Source: Candidatus Gastranaerophilales bacterium
GTDB lineage: Bacteria > Cyanobacteriota > Vampirovibrionia > Gastranaerophilales > Gastranaerophilaceae
Direction of reading: 5' to 3'
DNA length: 54,884 bases
Assembly: GCA_947631645.1 (NCBI GenBank)
Contig: CANRMD010000009.1
Coordinates: forward strand, 1 to 54,884
Below the pieces are notes generated by a model that was not told the origin of the DNA, did not search any database, and saw nothing but the letters and a program-made list of their open reading frames with translations. Shown in pieces: positions 26,105-34,670 of this stretch; the stretch's first letter is position 1, and each line of letters opens with the position of its first letter. A program made the translations under genes and the position numbers.

Positions 26105-26725
26105 TTACTTAATCATTGTGCATTCAAATATTATTTTTTCATATGGAATATAATAAGGATTATTTATTATTGTTGTTTTTTCTATATTAAAATATTTTTC
26201 CATTAACAATATAAATTCTTCTTTTGTACGCATATATGAGTTTTTTTTATGTGAATAATAAATTTTTTTTATTACATCCCAAACTCCTATTTTTTGGGCA
26301 TTTTTATAATTTGTATCAGAAATAATTATTCTGGTTGTTTCATTTGAGTGGTTCTTTATAAAATCAAAGATATTAATAACACATTTATCGTTATTTTCAG
26401 ATAAAACTCCATCCATAAATATAATATCAAAATTTTTTCTTAATTTTGTTTCGTGATCAAGAAATTGACAAAGAAATGTATATTTATAATATTTTTTTGT
26501 TGCAAAAATAATATATTTTGCTGATATATCATCGCCTGTATAATGTATCTTATGGTGTGCCTGTAAATACGGAATAATATTTCCGGTTGCACATCCTATT
26601 TCAAATATTTCACAATTTTCATAAGGTTTTATAAATTCATTTGTTAATTTTTCCAGATATTTATTACTTCCTATTAGTTTTTGATATAGGTTGTAAAAAA
26701 AAGGATAATTTAATATATTTTGCAT
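26105..26725 (-). CDS. Class I SAM-dependent methyltransferase
   Basis: 206 residues. SAM-binding motif I is CEIFEIGCATGNIIPYL, motif II ends in the acidic YTGDDIS, and FDIIFMDGVL is motif IV. It resembles small-molecule methyltransferases of surface-sugar or lipid pathways. The substrate is unknown. It is divergent from the helicase gene, with about 40 nt between them. Confidence 0.75.
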   Translation of the reverse strand: MQNILNYPFFYNLYQKLIGSNKYLEKLTNEFIKPYENCEIFEIGCATGNIIPYLQAHHKIHYTGDDISAKYIIFATKKYYKYTFLCQFLDHETKLRKNFDIIFMDGVLSENNDKCVINIFDFIKNHSNETTRIIISDTNYKNAQKIGVWDVIKKIYYSHKKNSYMRTKEEFILLMEKYFNIEKTTIINNPYYIPYEKIIFECTMIK

Positions 26726-26764
26726 GTTAGATTCCTTATATTAAAATTATTATAATATAAAATT

Positions 26765-29700
26765 ATGTTAATTCAGGGTTCGGTTAATAGTTTAAAAACG
26801 GATATACTTGTTGAAAGATATATAAATCTGATAAATAACGGTGCGGATATATCTGAAGTTCTTGTGTTAACATTAAATTCATATAAAAAAGCTCAATTTA
26901 TACAAAATATCCAAAAAAAATATCCCGATATTGATTTAGCTAAACTAAAAGTATATACGCTTTACGGTTTATGCTATAACGCTTTTCTTGATAATTGGGA
27001 GTATATTTCCAATTTAATAAAAACTGATAAACGGTCTAAAAAACCGAATTTATGCGGGCTTGAGGTTTCTCAATATATTTTTAAACAGTGTATAAAAGAA
27101 GGTAATTTTTCGGATTATATTTCTAAGGTAAATTTGCTTCATCAACTGTTTAGGCGTTATTCCTTAATTGTATACAATAATTTTTCCGAAAAAGAAGTTA
27201 AAGAACGTTCTTTAATTTTGAAAGAGAGCTTTTATTCAGATGCACAAAAGGCAATTGAAGACTACAAACTTAAAACTTTTGAGTATATGAGTTTTGATTA
27301 TCTGAGACAATTATCGGTTTTGCCTTTAATCTATAAAAATACCGATTATTTTAAAAATATTAAATATATTTTTGTTGATGATGCGGATGAAATGCCTTAT
27401 ATATTTTGGCAATTTTTGGATTCTCTAATGCCAAACCTTGATGATTATTATATATCCTTTGATAAAAACGGTTCTTCGCGTCAAGGTTTTTTATGTGCTT
27501 ACAAGTCAGGAATTTCTGATTTTATAGCAAAATATAATCCTAAAATTCAAGTATTACAAGATAAATCTGTTTTCGCTGATTTGTCATTAAATCTTTTTGA
27601 AAAAATTAAAACGAATAAAAAACTTGAAAATTCTTCTTTAAAATGTATCAGTTCTATAAAACGGCTTGATATGTTTGATGAGGTTCATAAATATCTAAAT
27701 TCCCTTATTCTATCAGGAGTTAGTCCTTCTCAAATAGCTGTAATTACGCCTGTTTTTGATGATATTTTAATTCAGAATTTTTTGGAAAATAAATTTAATA
27801 TCAAATTTCAATTTCTTTCTGGGAGTAAAAAACTCTCTGATGATATTGATATTAAATATATTATAACTGTTTTAAAGTTAGTTAATAATCTTACTTTAAA
27901 TGAGTATGAGTTAAAAAATTTATTAATTAATTTATTTCAAATTCCGTTTAAAAAATGTTTTCCGATATTGATTAATTTTGAGAAAAATAAGAAACTTTGT
28001 GATTTTGATTTTGATAATGAAGCTTATGACTATTCATATAAAAAACTTTTAAGTATTGTAATATCTTTATCTAAACAAAATATAACTGTTTCGGAGCAGA
28101 TAAAGATAATATGTTCTAATCTTGAAATTAAGATAAATGATTTCCTGATAAAAGAAGCACAAAGCTTTGAAATCGCTTTTAATAATTTAACAAACAATAT
28201 AGTAAAAGATTTTATTATTCAAATAGAAAACAGTATTATAAGTGAAAATTCATCGGAAGTATTTAAAATAAAACCTGATGAAGTAATACTTTCAACTCCG
28301 CAAAAAATAATTGATTATTCGATAAAAACAAAATATCAGCTTTGGCTTGATGTATCTCATAACGAATGGATGAAAGATGATTCGGGGACATTATATAATG
28401 CGTGGGTATTTAACAGAGATTACAATAAAAATACTTTTACTTTGGAAGATAATGTCAGATTGGAACGTGAAAAAACTGCTTCAATAGTAAGAAAATTAAT
28501 GCTTTGTGCACAGGAAAATGTTTGTTTGTACTCAAGTGTTTATGACAATAACGGTAATGAAAATTTCAGTGCTTTAACTGATTTTATTGAATTTAAAGAA
28601 GACAAAGATGTTCAATTTAAAATTGTTCCACGAGAAGACCAAAAAAATGTATTGGAATACAGGCACGGCAAAATGGGTATAACGGCAGTTCCGGGAGCCG
28701 GTAAAACAACTATATTGCTTGCTCTTGTTTCAAAACTTATTCAAGACGGAGTTAAAAGCGAAAATATTTTTGTTTTGACATATATGGAGTCTGCCGCAAA
28801 GAATTTTAAAGAGCGTATTAAATCGGTTCTTAAAGAGGATGTTAATCTGCCTAATATATCTACTATCCACGGACTTGCTCTTCGTATTATCAAAGAAAAT
28901 TCTAATTTTACTAAAGTGGGTTTGGATGAAAATTTTCAAATAATTGATGATGCTCAAAAAGAAAAATTTATTAAGGAAATATTTTATAAATTAAAAATTG
29001 ATGATGATAATTACGATAACTATTTGCGATGTCTTTCCGCAGTTAAGTTGTCATGCAATTATAACATTAATTCTCCTCACAAGGATATTAAAGAATTTTT
29101 AAATTTTTATAACGAATATAATATTCTCCTAAAGAAAAATAATCTTATTGATTATGATGATATGCTTTATTTTGCAGTTAAAATTCTTGAAGAAAACAAA
29201 GAAATATTAAAATATTATCAAAATATATGCAGATATATAATAGAAGATGAAGCTCAAGATTCAACAAAAATTCAGCAAAAATTGCTTGATTTATTAAGTG
29301 CTGAGCACAAAAATCTTGTAAGATGCGGGGATATTAATCAAGCTATTACATCAAGTTTCACTAACAGTGATACGGATGGCTTCAAGTTGTTTTTAAATAA
29401 AAATAAAAAAGTTGAAATGAATTCCTCACAAAGAAGTTCAAAACCTATATATACTCTTGCAAATTCACTTGTTAAAAATAAAGATTTTTCTTCGGCATTT
29501 TATGATATCGAGATAAAAGGAACTCCTAATAATCCTAAAAATATTGAAAAACCTCAATTTTTACAGTTTGAAAATGAAAAAGAAGAAAGGTATTTTCTTT
29601 TAAACAAAATAAAAGAAATTTTTTCTGACAATTCTGAAAGTTCTGTTGCAATTCTTTTAAGACTAAATTCACAAGTTAATGATTTAAATGAATTCTTTAT

Positions 29701-30526
29701 TTCAAACGGAATAAAAACCTCGGTCAGAACCGACTGTTTATGTCAGAAAAACATTTTTAAAATAATATTTGCATTATTAAATATTATTCAATCTCCTTTA
29801 AATAATAAATATATTATTGAACTTGCAAAAAATTATGGTTTATCAGGTATATGCGATATTTCCGAGAAAGAAATTGAATATATTAAAAATCTAAATGAGC
29901 CTTTTATAAATCTTAATCCCGATGAGATAAATAATCAGGGGCTTTGCCAGTTATACTGGGATATTGATTATATTTTAAATCAGTCTGCATGTGAAATTAA
30001 AAATTTAGTTTTAAAAATAGGTCTTTATTATTCAAAAAATGATATAGATAAGGCTAATACTTATATTATTTCGGAATTGATAAACCGTCTTGAAAAAACA
30101 TATAAGTTATCTGAAATAATTAATCAGCTTGAATACTTATCAATCAAACCGTTAAGCTCTTATAAACTTTTTGAAGACGAGTTAAATCAAGATTACAGTG
30201 CAATTCAAATAATGACGGTTCATAAATCTAAAGGGGATGAGTTTGATTATGTATTTATTCCTCAGATGAACGAAGATAATTTTCCTACAAAAATTGAAAA
30301 TGTTAAATTAAAAACGGGAGTACATTTTTATCAGACAATAAAAAATTTATGTGAAAATTCAGGGGTGAAATCTCCCGAAATGCTTAAAAAAGAGCAGTTG
30401 GATGAAAGTTTAAGGCTTATTTATGTTGCAATAACAAGAGCTAAAAAACAATTATTTATTACAAATGCAAAATTATATTTAAAAAATAAAAAAGTAAAAA
30501 TTTCAAATTTGTTTGGAAATTTTTAG
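26765..30526 (+). CDS. Tandem UvrD/RecB-like SF1 helicase
   Basis: 1253 residues. The C-terminal half (about 630-1250) is a complete UvrD-type helicase: Walker A GITAVPGAGKTTILL (about 638-652), motif II YIIEDEAQD, motif III CGDINQAI, motif V VHKSKGDEFDYVFIP and motif VI RLIYVAITRAKKQL. The N-terminal half is a second, degraded SF1 unit. Its P-loop position reads QGSVNSLKTD without the essential GKT, and FVDDADEMP (about 200) stands where motif II should be. This arrangement is reminiscent of AddB/RecC-type inactive helicases joined to an active partner. Likely acts in DNA repair. No nuclease motif is evident. Confidence 0.85.
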   Translation: MLIQGSVNSLKTDILVERYINLINNGADISEVLVLTLNSYKKAQFIQNIQKKYPDIDLAKLKVYTLYGLCYNAFLDNWEYISNLIKTDKRSKKPNLCGLEVSQYIFKQCIKEGNFSDYISKVNLLHQLFRRYSLIVYNNFSEKEVKERSLILKESFYSDAQKAIEDYKLKTFEYMSFDYLRQLSVLPLIYKNTDYFKNIKYIFVDDADEMPYIFWQFLDSLMPNLDDYYISFDKNGSSRQGFLCAYKSGISDFIAKYNPKIQVLQDKSVFADLSLNLFEKIKTNKKLENSSLKCISSIKRLDMFDEVHKYLNSLILSGVSPSQIAVITPVFDDILIQNFLENKFNIKFQFLSGSKKLSDDIDIKYIITVLKLVNNLTLNEYELKNLLINLFQIPFKKCFPILINFEKNKKLCDFDFDNEAYDYSYKKLLSIVISLSKQNITVSEQIKIICSNLEIKINDFLIKEAQSFEIAFNNLTNNIVKDFIIQIENSIISENSSEVFKIKPDEVILSTPQKIIDYSIKTKYQLWLDVSHNEWMKDDSGTLYNAWVFNRDYNKNTFTLEDNVRLEREKTASIVRKLMLCAQENVCLYSSVYDNNGNENFSALTDFIEFKEDKDVQFKIVPREDQKNVLEYRHGKMGITAVPGAGKTTILLALVSKLIQDGVKSENIFVLTYMESAAKNFKERIKSVLKEDVNLPNISTIHGLALRIIKENSNFTKVGLDENFQIIDDAQKEKFIKEIFYKLKIDDDNYDNYLRCLSAVKLSCNYNINSPHKDIKEFLNFYNEYNILLKKNNLIDYDDMLYFAVKILEENKEILKYYQNICRYIIEDEAQDSTKIQQKLLDLLSAEHKNLVRCGDINQAITSSFTNSDTDGFKLFLNKNKKVEMNSSQRSSKPIYTLANSLVKNKDFSSAFYDIEIKGTPNNPKNIEKPQFLQFENEKEERYFLLNKIKEIFSDNSESSVAILLRLNSQVNDLNEFFISNGIKTSVRTDCLCQKNIFKIIFALLNIIQSPLNNKYIIELAKNYGLSGICDISEKEIEYIKNLNEPFINLNPDEINNQGLCQLYWDIDYILNQSACEIKNLVLKIGLYYSKNDIDKANTYIISELINRLEKTYKLSEIINQLEYLSIKPLSSYKLFEDELNQDYSAIQIMTVHKSKGDEFDYVFIPQMNEDNFPTKIENVKLKTGVHFYQTIKNLCENSGVKSPEMLKKEQLDESLRLIYVAITRAKKQLFITNAKLYLKNKKVKISNLFGNF

Positions 30527-30648
30527 TTTAAATTTATTAATATTACTTAAAAGAGAGATGTTTTTTTATAAAACAAGTGCTATAATAGTAGTAATAAAAA
30601 AGTAAACAAATTATATTTTATAAAAAATTTAATATTAAGGAAGGATTT

Positions 30649-30999
30649 ATGGCGTTTACACACGGAACTCTGGAAAACGAAATTTTAAATGCTGTTTGGA
30701 CAATGGAAGAAAGCGGCATGAGCACAAAAGATATTTCTGTAAGCGAAGTTTTATCGCAAATTAACAATAACGGCAACATTAGAGCTTATACTACAGTTAA
30801 AACGGTTATGGACAGGCTCGTTGATAAAAATCTTTTAAAACGTCAAAAAAGCGGGAAAAAATTCTGTTATAAATCAGTAGAGTCGCGTGAAAAAATGGCT
30901 GAATCCGCAATTAATAAGCTTGCAGGTCAATTTTTCAATAATGATGTCCGCTCTTTAATGAAAGCACTTGAAAAACAATGTCCGGGAATGAAAGTGTAG
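30649..30999 (+). CDS. BlaI/MecI/CopY-family repressor
   Basis: 116 residues with the family winged helix: THGTLENEILNAVWTMEESG, then RAYTTVKTVMDRLVDKNLLK and a KFCYKSVESREK wing. Such repressors usually control a membrane protease-sensor (BlaR) or a copper pump, but none is next to it. An extended -10 box (TGC-TATAAT at 30578-30586) lies 62 nt upstream. A good Shine-Dalgarno (AAGGAAGG) precedes the ATG. It overlaps the next gene by 22 nt. Confidence 0.88.
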   Translation: MAFTHGTLENEILNAVWTMEESGMSTKDISVSEVLSQINNNGNIRAYTTVKTVMDRLVDKNLLKRQKSGKKFCYKSVESREKMAESAINKLAGQFFNNDVRSLMKALEKQCPGMKV

Positions 31000-31361
31000 A
31001 TTATTCCGAGCAAAGAAAACTTGTTGCTAAGCTTTTCTTTGGAGTTTTAACAAAAAAACTTCCTGTTAGAGAGGCTCTAATCAGGTTCCCTAAATTATGC
31101 GACGATAAAACAATTATCGCCAGCTGGCATGCACTATGTCATTTAGAAGCTGATGAAGATTTAAGAAAAAATGATGAAATGTATAAATCAGAGCAGGATG
31201 AATTTATTGAATATATAGCTCATACTCTTCAAAAGGGTTCATCTTTACCTCAAAATATTGTTAATTCTTATATTCCATATCATGATGAGCCGTTAACCCC
31301 TAAAAGCAATAAAAATATAAAAGGAATTATTTCGCAGTTAAAAAAGTTTATGTGTTGTTAA
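30978..31361 (+). CDS. Unrecognised small protein coupled to the BlaI-type repressor
   Basis: 127 residues, mostly helical, with no signal peptide and a basic Cys-Cys end (KKFMCC). It overlaps the repressor gene by 22 nt, so it is translated from the same mRNA. Landmarks are RKLVAKLFFGVLTKKLPVRE and IIASWHALCHLEADEDLR. I do not recognise the family. It may be an interaction partner of the repressor. Confidence 0.6.
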   Translation: MSGNESVDYSEQRKLVAKLFFGVLTKKLPVREALIRFPKLCDDKTIIASWHALCHLEADEDLRKNDEMYKSEQDEFIEYIAHTLQKGSSLPQNIVNSYIPYHDEPLTPKSNKNIKGIISQLKKFMCC

Positions 31362-31381
31362 CTCGAGATAAATTTGGTACA

Positions 31382-31403
31382 ATTCTCTTATTAAGGAGAG
31401 AAT
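31382..31403 (+). promoter_or_regulatory. Hairpin enclosing the Shine-Dalgarno of the metal hydrolase
   Basis: ATTCTCT and AGAGAAT pair across an 8-nt loop. The Shine-Dalgarno AAGGAG runs from the loop into the stem, 10 nt before the ATG at 31407. Folding would hinder ribosome access. Confidence 0.3.
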
Positions 31404-31406
31404 AGT

Positions 31407-32084
31407 ATGAGGCGGCTTACTTATTTAGGACACAGTGCTTTTTTTATTGAAAAAGACTGGGAGGGTATTTTAATAGATCCTTTTATTACGGGCAACCCTT
31501 TTGCGGATTTTGATTTTAAAAAGAAACGAATAACTCATATTGTTGTAACGCATGCACATTTAGATCATTTGGGAGATGCCATTGCGATTTCAAAACATAC
31601 AGGGGCCGTTATTATTGCAGTTGTTGAACTTGCCAATTATTGTATGGAAAAAGGTGCAAAGGCTATTGGTGTTAATATCGGCGGGAAATTGAAATTTCCA
31701 TGGGGAACCGTTAAATTTTTACCTGCCGTTCATACGAGTTCTAACCCTGATTTACCGTATGGCGGAGTTGCGGCAAGTGTATTGTTTGATATAGAAGGGA
31801 CCACCATATATCATGCGGGAGATACTGCTTTGATGCCTGATTTTGCTTTAATCGGAGAACTTTATAACCCTTATTATGCCTTGCTTCCTATCGGAGGATA
31901 TTATACCATGGATATGGAAGATGCTGCCGTCGCCGCTAAAATGCTCTTTGCAATGGAAGTTATTCCTATGCATTACAATACTTTTGCAAATATTAAAGCA
32001 GATGTTAATAAATTTGTTGATATTATTGAAGAACAAGGTCAAAAATGCTTGCCTTTAAAGGCTAATGAATATGTGGACTTATGA
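31407..32084 (+). CDS. Metal-dependent hydrolase, UPF0173 (metallo-beta-lactamase fold)
   Basis: 225 residues, full length. The metal-binding motif HxHxDH appears as THAHLDHLGDA, with further ligands in AVHTSSN, IYHAGDTALMPDF and MHYNTF. Known: the UPF0173 (YtkL) family has a metallo-beta-lactamase fold, is not a beta-lactamase, and has an unknown substrate. It overlaps the DUF3326 gene by 20 nt. Confidence 0.9.
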   Translation: MRRLTYLGHSAFFIEKDWEGILIDPFITGNPFADFDFKKKRITHIVVTHAHLDHLGDAIAISKHTGAVIIAVVELANYCMEKGAKAIGVNIGGKLKFPWGTVKFLPAVHTSSNPDLPYGGVAASVLFDIEGTTIYHAGDTALMPDFALIGELYNPYYALLPIGGYYTMDMEDAAVAAKMLFAMEVIPMHYNTFANIKADVNKFVDIIEEQGQKCLPLKANEYVDL

Positions 32085-33060
32085 TAAATCAAAACCGATA
32101 ATTGCAATGGTTGTACCGACAGGTGTTGGTGCATCCATAGGCGGGTTCGCCGGAGACGCTTCCTTAACGGCAAAAATCCTTGCTTCGCATTTTAATGTTA
32201 TTGTTAATCCTAATACTGTTAATGCGGCTTGCTTTTCCGGAATTTCAGATAATATGTTTTATACTGAGGGATGGTCTTTAAGTCAATTATTTAAGGGGAA
32301 TTTGGCGTTAAAACCGTCATATAATAATAAAATCGGAATTATTTTTGATAAGGGAATTTCTCAAGGAATTATTAATGTTCATATAAATACTCTTAATGCG
32401 GTTTCTTGTATCTATGGAACAGATATTATAGGTTATGAAATTACTGATGAACCATGTTGTGTTGAATTTTTTAATACTTCAACCGGCATTTCTTCAGGCA
32501 GTGTAAAAAATCATCAAACATTGTTAAAAGCGGGGAAAAAACTTTTGGATAGAGGTGCTCAGGTGCTTGCCGTTGTCTGCAAGTTTGATGAACCTCCTGA
32601 AGATGACTATAAAGACGGAACAGGTGTTGATATAGTAGGCGGTGTGGAAGCTGTTATTTCCCACTATTTAACAAGAGAATTTAAAGTGCCTGTTGTGCAT
32701 TCTCCCGCTTTTGAAAATATTACTATTACTCGGGAAATTGTTGATAAAAAAGCTGCGGCTGAATATATTACCCCTACATTTCTGCCGTGTATTTTACTTG
32801 CTCTTTCTAATGCTCCGTTATTTTCTTTCGATAAAGTGGAACAGTATATTAATGTAAATCGCATTAAAGCTTTATTAATGCCTTATAATTCTCTAGGATC
32901 TTCTATTGTTCCTGATGCAATTAAACACAATATTAAAGTTTTTGCGGTTAAAGAAAATCAAACGGTTTTAAATATTTCAAAAGATATTTTGAAGAAAAAT
33001 GATATAATTGAAATAGAAACTTACAAAGAATTTATTAAAATTGTTGAGGATAAAATATGA
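32065..33060 (+). CDS. DUF3326 family protein
   Basis: 331 residues. The N-terminus IIAMVVPTGVGASIGGFAGD with SLTAKILASHFNVIVNPNTV is the signature of DUF3326, a family best known from Cyanobacteria and plants, of unknown function. The glycine-rich start suggests nucleotide or phosphate binding. A start at 32065 (with AAGG upstream) or at 32071 is possible. It overlaps both neighbours (20 nt and 4 nt), forming a run of coupled genes. Confidence 0.8.
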   Translation: MNMWTYDKSKPIIAMVVPTGVGASIGGFAGDASLTAKILASHFNVIVNPNTVNAACFSGISDNMFYTEGWSLSQLFKGNLALKPSYNNKIGIIFDKGISQGIINVHINTLNAVSCIYGTDIIGYEITDEPCCVEFFNTSTGISSGSVKNHQTLLKAGKKLLDRGAQVLAVVCKFDEPPEDDYKDGTGVDIVGGVEAVISHYLTREFKVPVVHSPAFENITITREIVDKKAAAEYITPTFLPCILLALSNAPLFSFDKVEQYINVNRIKALLMPYNSLGSSIVPDAIKHNIKVFAVKENQTVLNISKDILKKNDIIEIETYKEFIKIVEDKI

Positions 33061-34118
33061 AATCAAATAAATACGGGTTTACTTTAGGTGAAGTTTTATT
33101 GTGTGTAATGATAATGGGTATAATTATGGCATTATCAGTACAATCAATAAGAATAGTAAGGTCATCTTATACTAATTTAACATATTTTGCTTTTAATACA
33201 CTAAAAAATATGGTTGGAGAAATTTATGCCGGTGATGATCCCGGTGAAAAACTTAAAGATAATAAAGGAAAAACTATATCCTCCACCGTTGCATATTGTG
33301 AGGGTGCAAATAATACAATTATGATGGTTTTAAAACCGGATAGAGAACCTACGGGAGTAGTTAAATGTAATGCGTTAAATCTTAACGGAGGACAAAAAAC
33401 AAATACTTTTTGTAATGCTTTAGTGTCAATATCAAATACTATCGGAAAAACAGATTGTGAAAATTTTGTTTCTACCGGATATTCTACTGAACCGTATATT
33501 ACAAGTTTAAATCATGGCAGTCCTAATTTTGTTGCTACTAACGGAATGCGATATTATATTTCCGAGTGGACTTATAATTCTTCTGTATCAAATTTATACG
33601 GTTACAGATTAGTCGGAATTGACTTAAACGGTTTATCAAAACCAAATTCTACAACAGGAACAAGTCCTGATATTGTTACTTTTTTGGTTTTGGATAACGG
33701 AGAAGTACTTCCTCTCGGTGTTGCCGCTGATAATGTAAACCTTGGTAATAAAAGATTAATTAAGTATTTAAATTCAAAAGTTAAAGGTTATTATTATGCT
33801 TACGATCCAAACAGAACGGAGTCTATACCCGCTGAATGTTCTATGAAAACTAAAGACGGAGTATTTAAATCTTGTAATTATGCGGTCGTTAATTTGACAA
33901 ATGAAAAAGAAAAGCCTTTAAAAAATGGTCAGTACCCTGCTTTCTTTTCATATAGGCAAGCTTATTGTTCTACTGTTGACAAACAAAAATTAGCACTTAC
34001 TAAATATTGTTCCGGATTAGAAAAACATAAATTATGTCCGCCTTCAAATGAAGATAAAAAATTTGATTTATGTTTGGTTGAAAATGTTAAACCTATGTTT
34101 AGATTCAATTTTAAATAA
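33057..34118 (+). CDS. Prepilin-like protein with type II/IV N-methylation motif
   Basis: 353 residues. The short leader MKSNKYG and FTLGE form a prepilin-peptidase site, with cleavage after Gly7 and Glu at mature position 5. A hydrophobic stalk helix follows (LLCVMIMGIIMALSVQSIRI). The large C-terminal domain is beta-rich with several Cys (SMKTKDGVFKSCNYAV, CPPSNEDKKFDLCLVEN) that can form disulfides. Likely a minor pseudopilin or surface pilin. No other pilus genes are nearby. Coupled to DUF3326 by an ATGA overlap. Confidence 0.85.
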   Translation: MKSNKYGFTLGEVLLCVMIMGIIMALSVQSIRIVRSSYTNLTYFAFNTLKNMVGEIYAGDDPGEKLKDNKGKTISSTVAYCEGANNTIMMVLKPDREPTGVVKCNALNLNGGQKTNTFCNALVSISNTIGKTDCENFVSTGYSTEPYITSLNHGSPNFVATNGMRYYISEWTYNSSVSNLYGYRLVGIDLNGLSKPNSTTGTSPDIVTFLVLDNGEVLPLGVAADNVNLGNKRLIKYLNSKVKGYYYAYDPNRTESIPAECSMKTKDGVFKSCNYAVVNLTNEKEKPLKNGQYPAFFSYRQAYCSTVDKQKLALTKYCSGLEKHKLCPPSNEDKKFDLCLVENVKPMFRFNFK

Positions 34119-34211
34119 TTATTAAAATTGTAAAAATTTACTAAAAAAATTATCAAAATATTATATATTTGTATTTATAATGAACATCAATAGTAAAAAA
34201 TGGGTGTTATT

Positions 34212-34637
34212 ATGGCGATTAGTAAAATTAATGGTATTCCTTTGAATAAAAAGGTTACTCCTGTCGGTTTAATTAAAGGACGTGAATCAAGAACATTAGA
34301 AAATGTTGAATTGAGGGCTACACTTGATAAGGCAGTTGAAGATGCCGGATTAAACGTAACCGAAATATTGGCTTTAAATGAAAAATTCTTCCCAAACGGT
34401 GGTGGTTTTGATCTTTTTACTAAAAGTAAAGAACTGCCAACATATACTCTCTACCTTAATAAAGGTGATAAAATAACTGACAAATTTACAAAAGAAGCCT
34501 TGGATGTTGCTCAAAAAACTCCCGGCGGTGCTATGGCGATTGATTCATTCCCGTTAAAACCAGGCAAAACATGTTTTCAAGAGAATTTAGATAGTGCACT
34601 TAAAAAGTTATATAAAGTATTAAAAGGAAATATATAA
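34212..34637 (+). CDS. Small unrecognised protein
   Basis: 141 residues from the ATG at 34212 (MAISKINGIPLNK); an in-frame ATG at 34200 is less likely. No signal peptide. The first 40 residues are basic, followed by helical segments (LRATLDKAVEDAGLNVTEI and DSALKKLYKVLKG). It is followed immediately by a strong terminator shared with ileS. I do not recognise it. Confidence 0.6.
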   Translation: MAISKINGIPLNKKVTPVGLIKGRESRTLENVELRATLDKAVEDAGLNVTEILALNEKFFPNGGGFDLFTKSKELPTYTLYLNKGDKITDKFTKEALDVAQKTPGGAMAIDSFPLKPGKTCFQENLDSALKKLYKVLKGNI

Positions 34638-34642
34638 TAAAA

Positions 34643-34669
34643 AGAACCGCATAAGCGGTTCTTTTTTTT
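34643..34669. terminator. Bidirectional rho-independent terminator
   Basis: AGAACCGC, loop ATAA, GCGGTTCT, then a run of T on the plus strand; the A-run before it gives T on the minus strand. It ends the gene at 34212 and the convergent ileS gene. Confidence 0.92.
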
Positions 34670-34670
34670 G

